Shown: piece by piece, positions 46,201 through 54,309 of the stretch
Layout of the letters: each line of letters opens with the position of its first letter
Numbering within the stretch: the stretch's first letter is position 1
Source: Acinetobacter courvalinii
GTDB lineage: Bacteria; Pseudomonadota; Gammaproteobacteria; Pseudomonadales; Moraxellaceae
Length of the DNA stretch: 64,000 nucleotides
Direction: 5' to 3'
Assembly: GCF_014635545.1 (NCBI RefSeq)
Contig: NZ_BMDA01000001.1
Coordinates: forward strand, 1,070,739-1,134,738
Notes under the pieces: model-generated
Told to the model about the DNA's origin: nothing
What the model saw: only the letters and a program-made list of their open reading frames with translations
The model's database searches: none
Position numbers and translations under genes: made by a program

Positions 46201-48091
46201 TTATAGCTATGATGCTTATGATCGAATTACTCAAAAAGGAACAGTTAACCAACTATTTAATCGGTATGCAGCAACAGCTGGCCAAACACTCAATGTTAAC
46301 TATGGCTACAGTGTAGGAGGTAAAAACACATCTATTACGTTACCTTCAGGGCGCAGTGTAAGTTATATCTATACGGCAACTGGAGTATTGAGTGGTATTA
46401 ACCTCAATGGTAGTGCCTTAATTCGTGGGATTAGCTATGATGGGGCTAACCGCATCACAGGCTGGCAATGGGGGGCATCAGGTAATGCCGCTTATACGCA
46501 AAGCTTTAACAATGATGGTTCAATCAATACACTCAACAATAAAGATAGTGGAGGAGCAGTTAATTACTCATTGGCCTATGCTTATGATAAAGATGGGCGA
46601 ATTACCCAAATCACAAGGAATAATGGCACTAGAGACAACTATACTTATGACAATGTTGATCGTCTAATTAGTGAAGCGCGTACTACAGGTACAGCAGCCA
46701 CTTATAGTATAGGCTATACCTATGATAAAAACGGTAACCGTACCAGTTTAACTGCCACTGGTCAGCATATGCAGCCAGCAGCTAGTGTAAGTTATACTTA
46801 TACAGGAAATAAACTTGCCAGTTTAAGCAAAGCTGGAGTGGGCCAGACTATTAGTCATACTGCTAATGCTGAATTGAATTTTGGTACATTCTTACCAACG
46901 TATGATAATGGTGGAAGACGTAAAGTAGACCGTTCTAGTGCGGGCTACTATTACATGAACTATAACCATAAAAACGAGCGTAGTTTTAGAGATTATGTCG
47001 TAAGTAATACTGTTACTATAATGACCCAGTTTATCTATGATGAACAAAGTCATTTAATTAGTGAATATGACAAGAATGGATTAGTCATTGAATATGTATG
47101 GTTAGGTGATACACCAATTGCAGCAATTTATGGCAGTGGTGCAGCAACCAAAATCTATTACATTATCAGTGATACCCAAAACACACCAAGACGTTTAGTC
47201 GACAGTGCAAATCATGCGGTAGTATGGGCATGGGATTCGACAGCTTTTGGTTTAGGGAATCCGACCGGTTCTATTACTTTTAATTTACGCTTCCCAGGAC
47301 AGTACTATGATCTAGGTACAAATCAGTTCTATAACCACAACCGTTTCTATAACCCTGAATTGGGACGTTATATGGAACCAGACCCAATTGGGCTTCAGGG
47401 TGGTTTGAATCCTTATATCTATGCAAATAGTAATCCTGTGATGAATACAGATTCGACAGGTTTAATTTTGGATATGCTTAATAATGCAGGTTTATCAAAC
47501 ATCTGGGTAAATAATTTGGATAATCTAATGTGGATGAATCAGCAACAGATATCATTTGAAAGAGCGTCTGCAAATATTGGTATAGGATTAAGTTATAATG
47601 GGGTGGGTACTAAAGATTATGTAACTTATGACTCCTCATTGAGTGGAATGGTTGCAATGGATATTAGAAATTTACCATTACGATTAGGCCCTAATGGTAT
47701 TACAACTGCCTCGCAAGTTTATCCTACTCAGCCTGGTAAACCATTATCGCAACAGGATATAGCTAATGGTTTACAAACTATGGGGAACGTAGCAGATGTA
47801 GGGGCAGTTGCCTGTACATTCAGTGTGATTTGTTCGCCAGCAGCTCCAGCTATAGCCTTGGTTGGTTTTGGTGCTGGTACAACAGGTACTCTTCTTGATC
47901 AGACGAAAACGACCGAACAAAAAGCTATTGGATTAATTGTACCAAATATTGCTGGCAAAATTGGTTCAAGAGTCGTCACTAACCCAACTATTAGCCAAAA
48001 AGTTGCGGATGCTTATGGAACAATTGTTGATAAAATAACTGGAATAACAATCGATAGTGTTTATGAGTGTAGGCAAAAGAAAAATTGTTAA
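43238..48091 (+). CDS. Secreted RHS-repeat protein with variable C-terminus, polymorphic-toxin-like
   Basis: A 1617-residue protein. The ATG at 43238 is preferred over one at 43226 because it gives a clean signal peptide (LWLCLWGLLTLFSQIVYA, cleavage near residue 29) and has a GGA upstream. Residues about 40-420 form a non-repeat N-terminal part; about 480-1380 hold many YD/RHS repeats (for example TYEYDNLNRVTGITEAADTT); the core ends with LGRYMEPDPIGLQGGLNPYI, about residues 1374-1393. The 208 residues after that (about 1410-1617) are non-RHS, with a hydrophobic stretch (VCSPAAPAIALVGFGAG-like) and a basic Cys end (ECRQKKNC), the position of the toxin tip. It has no PAAR or VgrG domain, so Sec export is likely. 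Confidence 0.85.
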   Translation: MNTTIKGYRYSLWLCLWGLLTLFSQIVYAAPDIVAQNYASARSPGIQSCTAGYDLMSGDVNYGQSLINGALPYSLNYRAPLRQNLSAAQIFAQPEETSLGWTDNYQAHVIIQNYSSETQEYQQASWAPSTWFNGYYLTTSNPVVVDQYTAKIIRIRLPGESVDTLFKEQSGNFSRVYSADAINDLSYYGIRNLSWNSDLGEYQLSRVNGQLIVVKNGVKYSISTDAYNMAPSQSSSVSANLYIDSNGAFRTTMASWFYPPSGAISNTATAVRTTTTVSIDLYRVSSIDNNQGKVVNLQYDNRMNLTQVSDQYNNKLVFERTFHDATLGTSQTIDESRLVTKVTYTAAQGGSQVATFNYKAYSNKVPSTGSDTTVFALISSSSTAAGSQSYVNEMTELGAVKVFVARWGRTADESYYYPVLRQVKNSLGQVIRQWDITQNYVVTGSGVDARYTTALTLLRSYTLLSTGPVHDTSTYYDDIAKTINFVLLLDGSLVSSSIQSTVNSDKSLSITASGYPCLTSNGKPVSSAEFSTDRSRLVKIKDGNNIATTYEYDNLNRVTGITEAADTTLSRKTVYSYDVLSNNTVNTFLTPTSIATPNITVNNVLNPRGQIVTQTQTSTQSGSTSKVTSYVYDETTTSKNFARLLSVDGPRSGTADKITYSYDNFGNLASQSQTVNGAARTTQYLGYNSFGAPERTVNPTGLVNQFVYNADGTLKSQTTGVGGTTGAITGQTTSYTYNTLKQKISETSPDGEVTQFAYDLAGQLIQTTLPNGNRVQKNYYPVGIVSSEKSLTSAGVVAAESYQYLDSKGFVSKTQQGNDPTRQYITYSYDNNGNLLQTTSAEGVIEKWSYDALNRVTSHTDGAGNIDTTGYDVNDNVILAKDALNAGTNPYNYRNGNTLTQEVNSDYGTKTYSYNEADQLTQRLHGTRKCNYNNLDELGRYGSFACNTSSGSAANEYKIIDNYTYDQSRFGRLDKVSTGVTGYDVDTLYSYDAYDRITQKGTVNQLFNRYAATAGQTLNVNYGYSVGGKNTSITLPSGRSVSYIYTATGVLSGINLNGSALIRGISYDGANRITGWQWGASGNAAYTQSFNNDGSINTLNNKDSGGAVNYSLAYAYDKDGRITQITRNNGTRDNYTYDNVDRLISEARTTGTAATYSIGYTYDKNGNRTSLTATGQHMQPAASVSYTYTGNKLASLSKAGVGQTISHTANAELNFGTFLPTYDNGGRRKVDRSSAGYYYMNYNHKNERSFRDYVVSNTVTIMTQFIYDEQSHLISEYDKNGLVIEYVWLGDTPIAAIYGSGAATKIYYIISDTQNTPRRLVDSANHAVVWAWDSTAFGLGNPTGSITFNLRFPGQYYDLGTNQFYNHNRFYNPELGRYMEPDPIGLQGGLNPYIYANSNPVMNTDSTGLILDMLNNAGLSNIWVNNLDNLMWMNQQQISFERASANIGIGLSYNGVGTKDYVTYDSSLSGMVAMDIRNLPLRLGPNGITTASQVYPTQPGKPLSQQDIANGLQTMGNVADVGAVACTFSVICSPAAPAIALVGFGAGTTGTLLDQTKTTEQKAIGLIVPNIAGKIGSRVVTNPTISQKVADAYGTIVDKITGITIDSVYECRQKKNC

Positions 48092-48100
48092 GGTGAATTT

Positions 48101-48400
48101 ATGAAAAATGCTCTATTAATTTTGCTTGGAAGATATAAGCTCTTTTGCACGATATCTACGGGTTCAATTGTTTTTTTGTCTATTATTTATGCATGTAATT
48201 TTAATTCAATAAGTGTAAATGAGATTATAGTTTTAATAATTGCATGGCTTTTCTTTCTTACAATTATATGGAATGTTAGTTATGTTTATGCTCCTAGTAT
48301 AAATAACGATAGTAACATTTATGATATAGTCTCTAGGTGGGGGTTAATTATTATTTCTTTAATAATATTGATGTATAGTATTTTTAATATCTGTTTTTAG
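48101..48400 (+). CDS. Small three-helix membrane protein, candidate immunity protein
   Basis: A 99-residue protein with three hydrophobic segments: about 13-32 (KLFCTISTGSIVFLSIIYAC), 42-64 (IIVLIIAWLFFLTIIWNVSY) and 80-98 (GLIIISLIILMYSIFNICF). It starts nine bases after the RHS stop with an AAGGTGAATT ribosome site, the canonical place for an immunity gene. Integral-membrane immunity proteins commonly protect against pore-forming or lipid-targeting toxin tips. No family recognised; function is inferred from position. A perfect terminator follows. Confidence 0.5.
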   Translation: MKNALLILLGRYKLFCTISTGSIVFLSIIYACNFNSISVNEIIVLIIAWLFFLTIIWNVSYVYAPSINNDSNIYDIVSRWGLIIISLIILMYSIFNICF

Positions 48401-48430
48401 TATTTATGAAAATCTTCATCCAGCTTCTTA

Positions 48431-48466
48431 AACCAATTACTCATTCGTGAGTAATTGGTTTTTATT
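48431..48466 (+). terminator. Strong terminator of the RHS unit
   Basis: A perfect 13-bp stem, AACCAATTACTCA / TGAGTAATTGGTT, capped by a TTCG tetraloop and followed by T-rich sequence. It closes the RHS plus membrane-protein unit. Confidence 0.85.
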
Positions 48467-48635
48467 TTTCCTAAGATAAGTAGGAATGTTCAGTTAAATT
48501 AGAAATACATTCAATCTTACATCCATTGAGCTTCACAAAACTCTCTTTTCCATGCCTAATTCTGCATAAAACTAACAGTTTTTATCTGTTTGCTATTTAA
48601 TAATAAAAATCACATTTCCAATCATCAGATGACAC

Positions 48636-49493
48636 ATGATGAATGACCAAACACTGATCAACTCATTTCTAAAACTGGTTCAGAAAGAAGGCTTTTTTGC
48701 TACAGCCATTGATGGCATTGTGCTGATGCGCGTAGACCACAATACACCACCGATCGCGGTATTGCAGGAACCAACCCTAGTATTTGTTTTACAAGGCCAA
48801 AAGCGCGGTTATATCGGCACAGAAACCTATTCCTTTCAACAAGGTCAATGCCTGATTGTCTCGGTGTCAATGCCTTTTGATTGTGACACCATTGCCAGTG
48901 CGGAAGCACCGATGATTGCGATTAGCATGAAACTGGAAGCAGACACTGTCAATGAGCTACTTGCAAAAACCTATTTCGAGAATTACCAGTTTAAGCCACT
49001 CACCACAGGAATGAGTGTGATCGAATATGATCAGGCCATTTCGAGTGTGCTGAATCGTTTATTACAGACATTGACCTCGGAACAGGATGTGCTGGTTTTA
49101 GGCGAGCAGATTAAAAGAGAATTGCTTTATCGAGTGATACAACATGCAGGCGCAGATGCCTTAAAAGGTTTGGTGGCACAAGGCAATCTCAGACCCATTT
49201 ATAAAATCTGCGAATATATCCAGCACCATTTTACCGAAAAGCTCACTGTAGACATGCTAGCAGAGCAAGCCAATATGAGCACTTCTGCATTTCATAAAGC
49301 CTTCAAACAGGTGACACAACATTCGCCGCTGCAATATTTAAAAGTCGTGCGGTTGCATAAGGCAAAACAATTGTTGCAAAACGCAGACCAAAGTGTGGCT
49401 CAGGCGGCTTATGCTGTTGGTTATCAGAGCTCTTCTCAATTTAGCCGAGAATTTAAAAAGCAGTTTGGTTTTCCGCCCAAACATGCTGAATAG
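48636..49493 (+). CDS. AraC-family transcriptional regulator
   Basis: A 285-residue regulator with an AraC_N cupin-type effector domain (about 20-170; PTLVFVLQGQKRGYIGTETY) and a C-terminal pair of helix-turn-helices (about 195-282): LTVDMLAEQANMSTSAFHKA and SVAQAAYAVGYQSSSQFSRE, ending with the signature FKKQFGFPPK. An in-frame ATG three bases on is an equal alternative start. It is followed 25 bases later by a quinone-oxidoreductase gene in the same direction, which it may control. Confidence 0.87.
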   Translation: MMNDQTLINSFLKLVQKEGFFATAIDGIVLMRVDHNTPPIAVLQEPTLVFVLQGQKRGYIGTETYSFQQGQCLIVSVSMPFDCDTIASAEAPMIAISMKLEADTVNELLAKTYFENYQFKPLTTGMSVIEYDQAISSVLNRLLQTLTSEQDVLVLGEQIKRELLYRVIQHAGADALKGLVAQGNLRPIYKICEYIQHHFTEKLTVDMLAEQANMSTSAFHKAFKQVTQHSPLQYLKVVRLHKAKQLLQNADQSVAQAAYAVGYQSSSQFSREFKKQFGFPPKHAE

Positions 49494-49518
49494 AATACTG
49501 AAACGGAGTCATGATCAG

Positions 49519-50523
49519 ATGAATCAAAATAGCGTAGAGCAAATGAAATATATCGAAATTACTCAAGCAGGCGGTCCTGAAGTGTTACAGCTTGCCGAGG
49601 GAGCACGCCCAGAAATTACAGCAGATGAAATCCTGATTGAAGTCTACGCAACTGGAATTAACCGACCGGATATCTTACAGCGCCAAGGATTATATCCGAT
49701 GCCAAAAGGCGTTACGCCTATTCCCGGACTGGAAGTATCAGGAGTGGTCACACAGGTAGGGGCTCAAGTCACTCAGTTTAAAGTAGGTGATAAAGTCTGT
49801 GCACTCACCAACGGCGGTGGCTATGCTGAATATTGTGCCGTACCCGCAAATCAAAGCTTGAAGATTCCAAAAAATCTCAATTTTGTTGAGGCCGCTGCAA
49901 TTCCCGAAACTTATTTCACCGTCTGGGCAAACCTGTTCCAGATTGGTCAATTAAAGAAAGATGAAACCGTGCTGATTCATGGCGGTGCCAGTGGGATTGG
50001 TTCAACAGCAATCAGCTTGTGTCATGCCATGGGCATTAAAAACTTCTCCACGGTGGGAAGTGATGACAAAGTTGAAAAATTATCTGCTGTGTCTCAGGTC
50101 ATTAACTACAAAACTCAGGATTTTGAAAAAGAAGTTTTGGCGCTGACTGACGGGCACGGCGTAGATGTGATTCTGGATATTATCGGTGCGTCATACTTTA
50201 ACCAAAACCTGAGATTATTAAAGCGTGACGGTCGACTGGTGATTATTGGCTTTATGGGCGGGCGTAAAGTTGACGGCTTTGATATACAGGAATTAATGCT
50301 CAAACGTGCAGTGGTCACTGGCTCAACCATGCGTGCCAGAACAAATCAAGAAAAGGCTAAAATTACTCAGGATCTTGAACAGTTTGTCTGGCCTTTGATT
50401 GAGACAGGGCAATGTAAGCCAATCATCTATAAAACCTTTGCTTTTGAGGATGTCGCACAGGCACACCAATGTCTGGAAAGCAGCCAGCATACTGGCAAGG
50501 TGGTACTCGAAATTAAGTCTTAA
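49519..50523 (+). CDS. NAD(P)H quinone oxidoreductase, zinc-free MDR family (PIG3-like)
   Basis: A 334-residue medium-chain dehydrogenase/reductase. N-terminal catalytic domain (about 1-135; MKYIEITQAGGPEVLQLAEG and GINRPDILQRQGLYP, the PIG3/QOR signature), Rossmann domain with LIHGGASGIGSTAISLCHAM (about 155-175), and FMGGRKVDGFDIQELMLKRA. The zinc-binding Cys and His of alcohol dehydrogenases are absent. It reduces quinones or enones with NADPH. The start at 49519 has GGAG eleven bases before; an alternative is 49543. The hchA-like gene follows. Confidence 0.87.
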   Translation: MNQNSVEQMKYIEITQAGGPEVLQLAEGARPEITADEILIEVYATGINRPDILQRQGLYPMPKGVTPIPGLEVSGVVTQVGAQVTQFKVGDKVCALTNGGGYAEYCAVPANQSLKIPKNLNFVEAAAIPETYFTVWANLFQIGQLKKDETVLIHGGASGIGSTAISLCHAMGIKNFSTVGSDDKVEKLSAVSQVINYKTQDFEKEVLALTDGHGVDVILDIIGASYFNQNLRLLKRDGRLVIIGFMGGRKVDGFDIQELMLKRAVVTGSTMRARTNQEKAKITQDLEQFVWPLIETGQCKPIIYKTFAFEDVAQAHQCLESSQHTGKVVLEIKS

Positions 50524-50631
50524 TTTGCCTGATTATATTCATTCTATGCCTGTTCGTACTCAGTCCTTGAGTATGGCAGGTTGCTCACGCAATATGCTTA
50601 TAAATAAAACGATGCAATGAGGAAACTTGAA

Positions 50632-51507
50632 ATGACAACAAATACCGATGATCGTAATCCAACACCAGACCGTGCGGAAGATAATGCCTTCTTTCCATCG
50701 CCGTATTCATTGAGCCAGTATACTTCTGCTAAAACGGATTATGATGGTATAACCTATTCACAGCCGTATCAGGGCGATAAAAAGATTTTGATGATCGCGA
50801 CAGACGAACGTTATATCTTGATGCAAAATGAAAAATTCTTTTCTACCGGCAATCACCCAGTGGAAATGCTATTGCCCATGTTCCATCTGGATAATGCAGG
50901 TTTTGCCTTTGACGTGGCAACACTGTCAGGCAATCCGGTCAAGCTGGAAATGTGGGCGATGCCCAACGAAGAACAAGTGGTATTAGACACCTATAAAAAA
51001 TATGAGAAACAGCTCAAGGCACCCTTAAAACTTGCTGATGTACTCGAACAAGCCTTAAGTGCTGATTCTCCTTATGCAGGACTCTTTATTCCCGGTGGGC
51101 ATGGTGTACTGGCGAAGATTCCACACAGTACGGAAGTCAAACAGCTCTTAAAGTGGGCGCTTGCCAACGATAAATATGTAATTACGCTATGTCATGGACC
51201 AGCAGCTTTACTTGCCGCAGCGGTTGATGAAAATCCACAAGACTATATTTTCAAAGACTATCAGCTTTGTGTTTTCCCAGATTCCTTAGATAAAGGCGCG
51301 AATATTGATATTGGTTATATGCCAGGAAAACTGCCATGGCTGGTGGGTGAAAATCTGCAAAAGCTTGGCGTTAAAATTTTGAACACAGGAATTACAGGTC
51401 AGGTGCACCAGGACCGAAAATTACTGACGGGTGATAGTCCGCTGGCTTCCAATAACCTAGGCAAATTGGCAGCAAGCACTTTATTGGCCGATCCAGAGCT
51501 ACGTTAA
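50632..51507 (+). CDS. hchA: DJ-1/PfpI-superfamily protein, HchA-like (glyoxalase III)
   Basis: A 291-residue protein of the Hsp31/HchA type, longer than plain PfpI proteins. Catalytic elements: [15 protein letters not shown] with the Glu/His region, and [17 protein letters not shown] with the nucleophile Cys followed by His (CHG). [20 protein letters not shown] near the N-terminus matches HchA. Hsp31 enzymes convert methylglyoxal to lactate without glutathione and also act as chaperones; a glycation-repair role is debated. The ATG at 50632 has a GAGGAAA ribosome site. Confidence 0.86.
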   Translation: MTTNTDDRNPTPDRAEDNAFFPSPYSLSQYTSAKTDYDGITYSQPYQGDKKILMIATDERYILMQNEKFFSTGNHPVEMLLPMFHLDNAGFAFDVATLSGNPVKLEMWAMPNEEQVVLDTYKKYEKQLKAPLKLADVLEQALSADSPYAGLFIPGGHGVLAKIPHSTEVKQLLKWALANDKYVITLCHGPAALLAAAVDENPQDYIFKDYQLCVFPDSLDKGANIDIGYMPGKLPWLVGENLQKLGVKILNTGITGQVHQDRKLLTGDSPLASNNLGKLAASTLLADPELR

Positions 51508-51526
51508 TTGCTTGAGATCAAAAATG

Positions 51527-51556
51527 AAAGCCTGACATCTAATGTTGGGCTTTTTT
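51527..51556 (+). terminator. Rho-independent terminator after the hchA-like gene
   Basis: AAAGCCTGACAT pairs with ATGTTGGGCTTT (one wobble or mismatch) and ends in a T run (51551-51556). Confidence 0.75.
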
Positions 51557-51662
51557 AACTTTTAAATCTATATAGCTGTATCAATTGTCAATTTACTGAC
51601 AATCTCTATTATGACTTAAGGTTAAAGTCACTCACATGGATGTGAACTGAACAGGATGTTAA

Positions 51663-52664
51663 ATGAAAATATGTATTTATGGGGCGGGTAATATTGGATG
51701 TTATCTGGGTGGTCGACTGGTCGCTGCAGGATGCAATGTCCAGTTGATTGTCCGCCCCAAAATTCGCCAGCAATTACAACAATACGGCCTGACCGTTTCG
51801 GACTATCTTGGGTATCAACACACCATTGCAGCAGACCAGTTGCAACTGAGTGATGATCCACAGCTTGCAGCGCAAGCAGATATTATTTTTGTCTGTGTTA
51901 AATCGGCCGCCACTGAGCAAGTTGCGCATGAGTTAAAATCTGTTTTAACAAACAAGACCTTGATTATCAGTTTTCAAAATGGTTTAAGAAATGCGGAGAT
52001 TTTAAAACAGATTCTGCCCAACCAAACCATTCTTGCAGGCATGGTTCCTTTTAATGTCGCGGCTTTGGGAAATGGTAGGTTTCATCAAGGTACAGAAGGA
52101 GCTCTATATACCCAGCAGCACGAGCCAATGCATGAGTTGATAAGTGCATTTAAAACTGCTGGATTGGAACTCAAACTTGCATCTGATATGCAGGCAGTAC
52201 AATGGACCAAGTTAATTCTTAATCTGAATAATTCAGTGAATGCCTTGTCACAACTTCCTTTAAAGCAACAGCTTTCTATTCGGGGATATCGTCAATGTCT
52301 GGCAATGGCACAGATGGAAGCGTTAAAACTGCTTAAAATTGCAGGAATTAAACCTGCTCAACTGACGGCCTTGCCAGCGCAGATTGTTCCTAGGGTATTA
52401 AGCCTGCCAGATTTTATTTTTAATGCCGTTAGCAAAAATATGTTAGCGATTGATCCGCTGGCACGTTCCTCGATGGCCGATGATCTCATGGCAGGGAGAA
52501 GCACAGAAATTGACTGGATTAATGGGGAAGTTGTTGGTTTAGCACAACAACTCAATTTGAAAGCACCAGTCAATGCCAAACTGATTCAATTGATTAAACA
52601 GGCTGAAACATCGCCCAAGGCATGGTCAGCACAAGCGCTTAAACAACAGCTAGAAGTCTCATAA
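51663..52664 (+). CDS. panE: Ketopantoate reductase-family protein (2-dehydropantoate 2-reductase)
   Basis: A 333-residue NADPH-dependent reductase. Rossmann motif GAGNIGCYLGGRLVAAG (about 7-23), the VCVKSAATEQVA segment of the PanE/ApbA family, catalytic Lys in WTKLILNLNNSVNAL (about 181-195), and STEIDWINGEVVGLAQQLNL with the substrate-binding Ser, Glu and Asn. It reduces ketopantoate to pantoate in coenzyme A synthesis. Paralogues of uncertain substrate exist, so the symbol is provisional. It converges with a BASS transporter whose relatives move pantoate or ketopantoate. Confidence 0.8.
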   Translation: MKICIYGAGNIGCYLGGRLVAAGCNVQLIVRPKIRQQLQQYGLTVSDYLGYQHTIAADQLQLSDDPQLAAQADIIFVCVKSAATEQVAHELKSVLTNKTLIISFQNGLRNAEILKQILPNQTILAGMVPFNVAALGNGRFHQGTEGALYTQQHEPMHELISAFKTAGLELKLASDMQAVQWTKLILNLNNSVNALSQLPLKQQLSIRGYRQCLAMAQMEALKLLKIAGIKPAQLTALPAQIVPRVLSLPDFIFNAVSKNMLAIDPLARSSMADDLMAGRSTEIDWINGEVVGLAQQLNLKAPVNAKLIQLIKQAETSPKAWSAQALKQQLEVS

Positions 52665-52670
52665 TTAAAA

Positions 52671-52701
52671 TAGCGTATCACTGAAAATCAGTCATACGCT
52701 A
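52671..52701. terminator. Hairpin between convergent genes
   Basis: TAGCGTAT-C-ACTGA pairs with TCAGT-C-ATACGCTA around an AAA loop, with one internal C/C mismatch. It lies between the convergent panE-like and BASS genes and probably ends both transcripts, although the T tract is poor. Confidence 0.55.
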
Positions 52702-52718
52702 GTGACGATAATAAGTAC

Positions 52719-53591
52719 TTAAGACTTTTCAGTCATGGGTGGACCGAAGCGGGTGATCAAAATGCCAAAGATAGTTGCGAAGATATACATAAAAATGGAA
52801 TACACCGCGGCTGGCATCGCAATGGTTGTACTGGCCATGACGGTAAGCGCGATGGTCATGGCAAGAGTACTATTATGAATACCGATTTCAAAGGCACAGG
52901 CACGGGCCTGATAGGAACTGATACCAAACAATCGGGGAACAAAATAACCGACCGCGAGGCTAATTGCACAGAATAATGCGGTGGCGAAACCGATTTGCCC
53001 CAAATAAGCTAACAAATTAGTCCGTTCTGTAAAAATCGCCCCAGCAATGATGATAAGCAGGAAAACAATTGCAAAAATTCGGACTGGCCGATTTAACTTT
53101 TCTGCTATATGCGGCGCAAAATGACGCACCAGCATACCGATTGCCACAGGTACCAAAATAATCAGGAAAACTTGCAGAATCTTAGAAAACTGTAGTCCAA
53201 GCTGCTGTCCTTCATTCATAAAATGCAAAATGGCGAAGTTGACAATAAAAGGTAAGAACAGGGCTGCCACTAATGCATTAATGGCGGTCAAACTGATGTT
53301 TAAAGCAATATCGCCTTTATATAAGTAACTGAACAGGTTCGCAGTCGATCCACCGGGTGAGGCAGCCAGCAGCATTAAACCGACAGCAAGTAATGGAGGA
53401 AGAGACAGTAGTTTACAAATCAGGAATGCAATCCCGACCAATAAAACCAACTGGCAAAATAGGGCAATGATGACGGCTTTGGGGTGTTTGGTGACACGGG
53501 CAAAATCTTTTAAAGTGAGTTCCAAGCCTAAACCAGCCATGACAATCGCCAGTGCGATGGGTAAGAAAAGGGTAATTAATCCAGAATCCAT
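52719..53591 (-). CDS. Bile acid:sodium symporter (BASS) family transporter, PanS-like
   Basis: A 290-residue inner-membrane protein with about nine or ten helices. Family signatures: LGLELTLKDFARVTKHPKAV (about residues 21-40), LLAASPGGSTANLFSYLYKGD (about 76-96, the conserved Gly/Ser substrate loop) and FEIGIHNSTLAMTIALTVMA (about 236-255, conserved Glu and Asn). BASS proteins carry organic acids with sodium; PanS carries ketopantoate/pantoate and other members carry bile acids. Adjacency to the panE-like gene favours the pantoate branch, as inference. Confidence 0.85.
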   Translation of the reverse strand: MDSGLITLFLPIALAIVMAGLGLELTLKDFARVTKHPKAVIIALFCQLVLLVGIAFLICKLLSLPPLLAVGLMLLAASPGGSTANLFSYLYKGDIALNISLTAINALVAALFLPFIVNFAILHFMNEGQQLGLQFSKILQVFLIILVPVAIGMLVRHFAPHIAEKLNRPVRIFAIVFLLIIIAGAIFTERTNLLAYLGQIGFATALFCAISLAVGYFVPRLFGISSYQARACAFEIGIHNSTLAMTIALTVMASTTIAMPAAVYSIFMYIFATIFGILITRFGPPMTEKS

Positions 53592-54309
53592 TACTATTTA
53601 TTCCTTTAGGTTAAATTTATATTAAAAAAATTTATATATTATTGACTATAAAAATATCTACCTATAGTTTTTGATGCATTTGGCAAAATTAAGCCAATAC
53701 AATAACTACCACACAAACAAATCCAATTATTATCAATCATAAATAACCAATCAATAAATTTATTTTATTAATTCTAAATATTTATAACTATTAAATAATT
53801 TATTTGTTTTACTGTCATAAATCTGTCAAATGATCCAAAATTAGATTATACAAAAATAAGATATAAAAATTATTTGCATCATTTTTACATTTTTACAACG
53901 TTATTTTAAATCGGTTACAAAAAGCAGATTGTGTATACAAAATAAGCAAATGTATAGACCTGTTCTGTTCAGTAGAAATTTTTTCTTAACTCACTTATAT
54001 AAAATATATATAGCATTAACAATAGAATAGAACCTTATAAAAAACAAATTTAACTCAACAAAATAGGCCATATCTTAAATTACATCATTTTTAAATATAG
54101 TTTTTATAAGATTCGTACTACTGACAGAAATAGAAAAGATGCATGTCAAAATGGTCAATGATATTTATTTGACTTAAGAATGATAATCAGCAGCAATTTT
54201 ACCCTGTGACGATTTTTGAATAAAAACAGGTGAAAAGTTAAGTAAAAAAGATCCCAATATTTTATTGGTGAGAATAAAAAATTGAGTATGACAAATAAGC
54301 GGAATCAAT
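53592..54309. other. 718-base AT-rich gap upstream of the efflux/GH3 operon
   Basis: No credible gene. Very AT-rich with A and T tracts. It holds a Fur-box-like motif at 54176-54194 and a TTGACT hexamer at 54169-54174, without a good -10 at standard spacing. It is the likely control region of the operon starting at 54310. Confidence 0.4.
54176..54194. promoter_or_regulatory. Fur-box-like motif before the efflux/GH3 operon
   Basis: AAGAATGATAATCAGCAGC matches the Fur consensus at 14 of 19 bases by my alignment, including eleven consecutive matches (AATGATAATCA). It lies 116 bases before the HlyD-like start. In AT-rich DNA such partial matches occur by chance, so this is only suggestive. Confidence 0.3.

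Noticed and set aside
43226-48091. Tandem DNA repeats in the RHS gene as a possible CRISPR or satellite array
   Set aside because: The repetition is at protein level (YD repeats), with diverged DNA and no regular spacer length.
53930-53945. GTATAC-centred motif (TTGTGTATACAA) as a second GntR operator
   Set aside because: Symmetry covers only eight bases and it lies 12 kb from the urea genes without a matching target.
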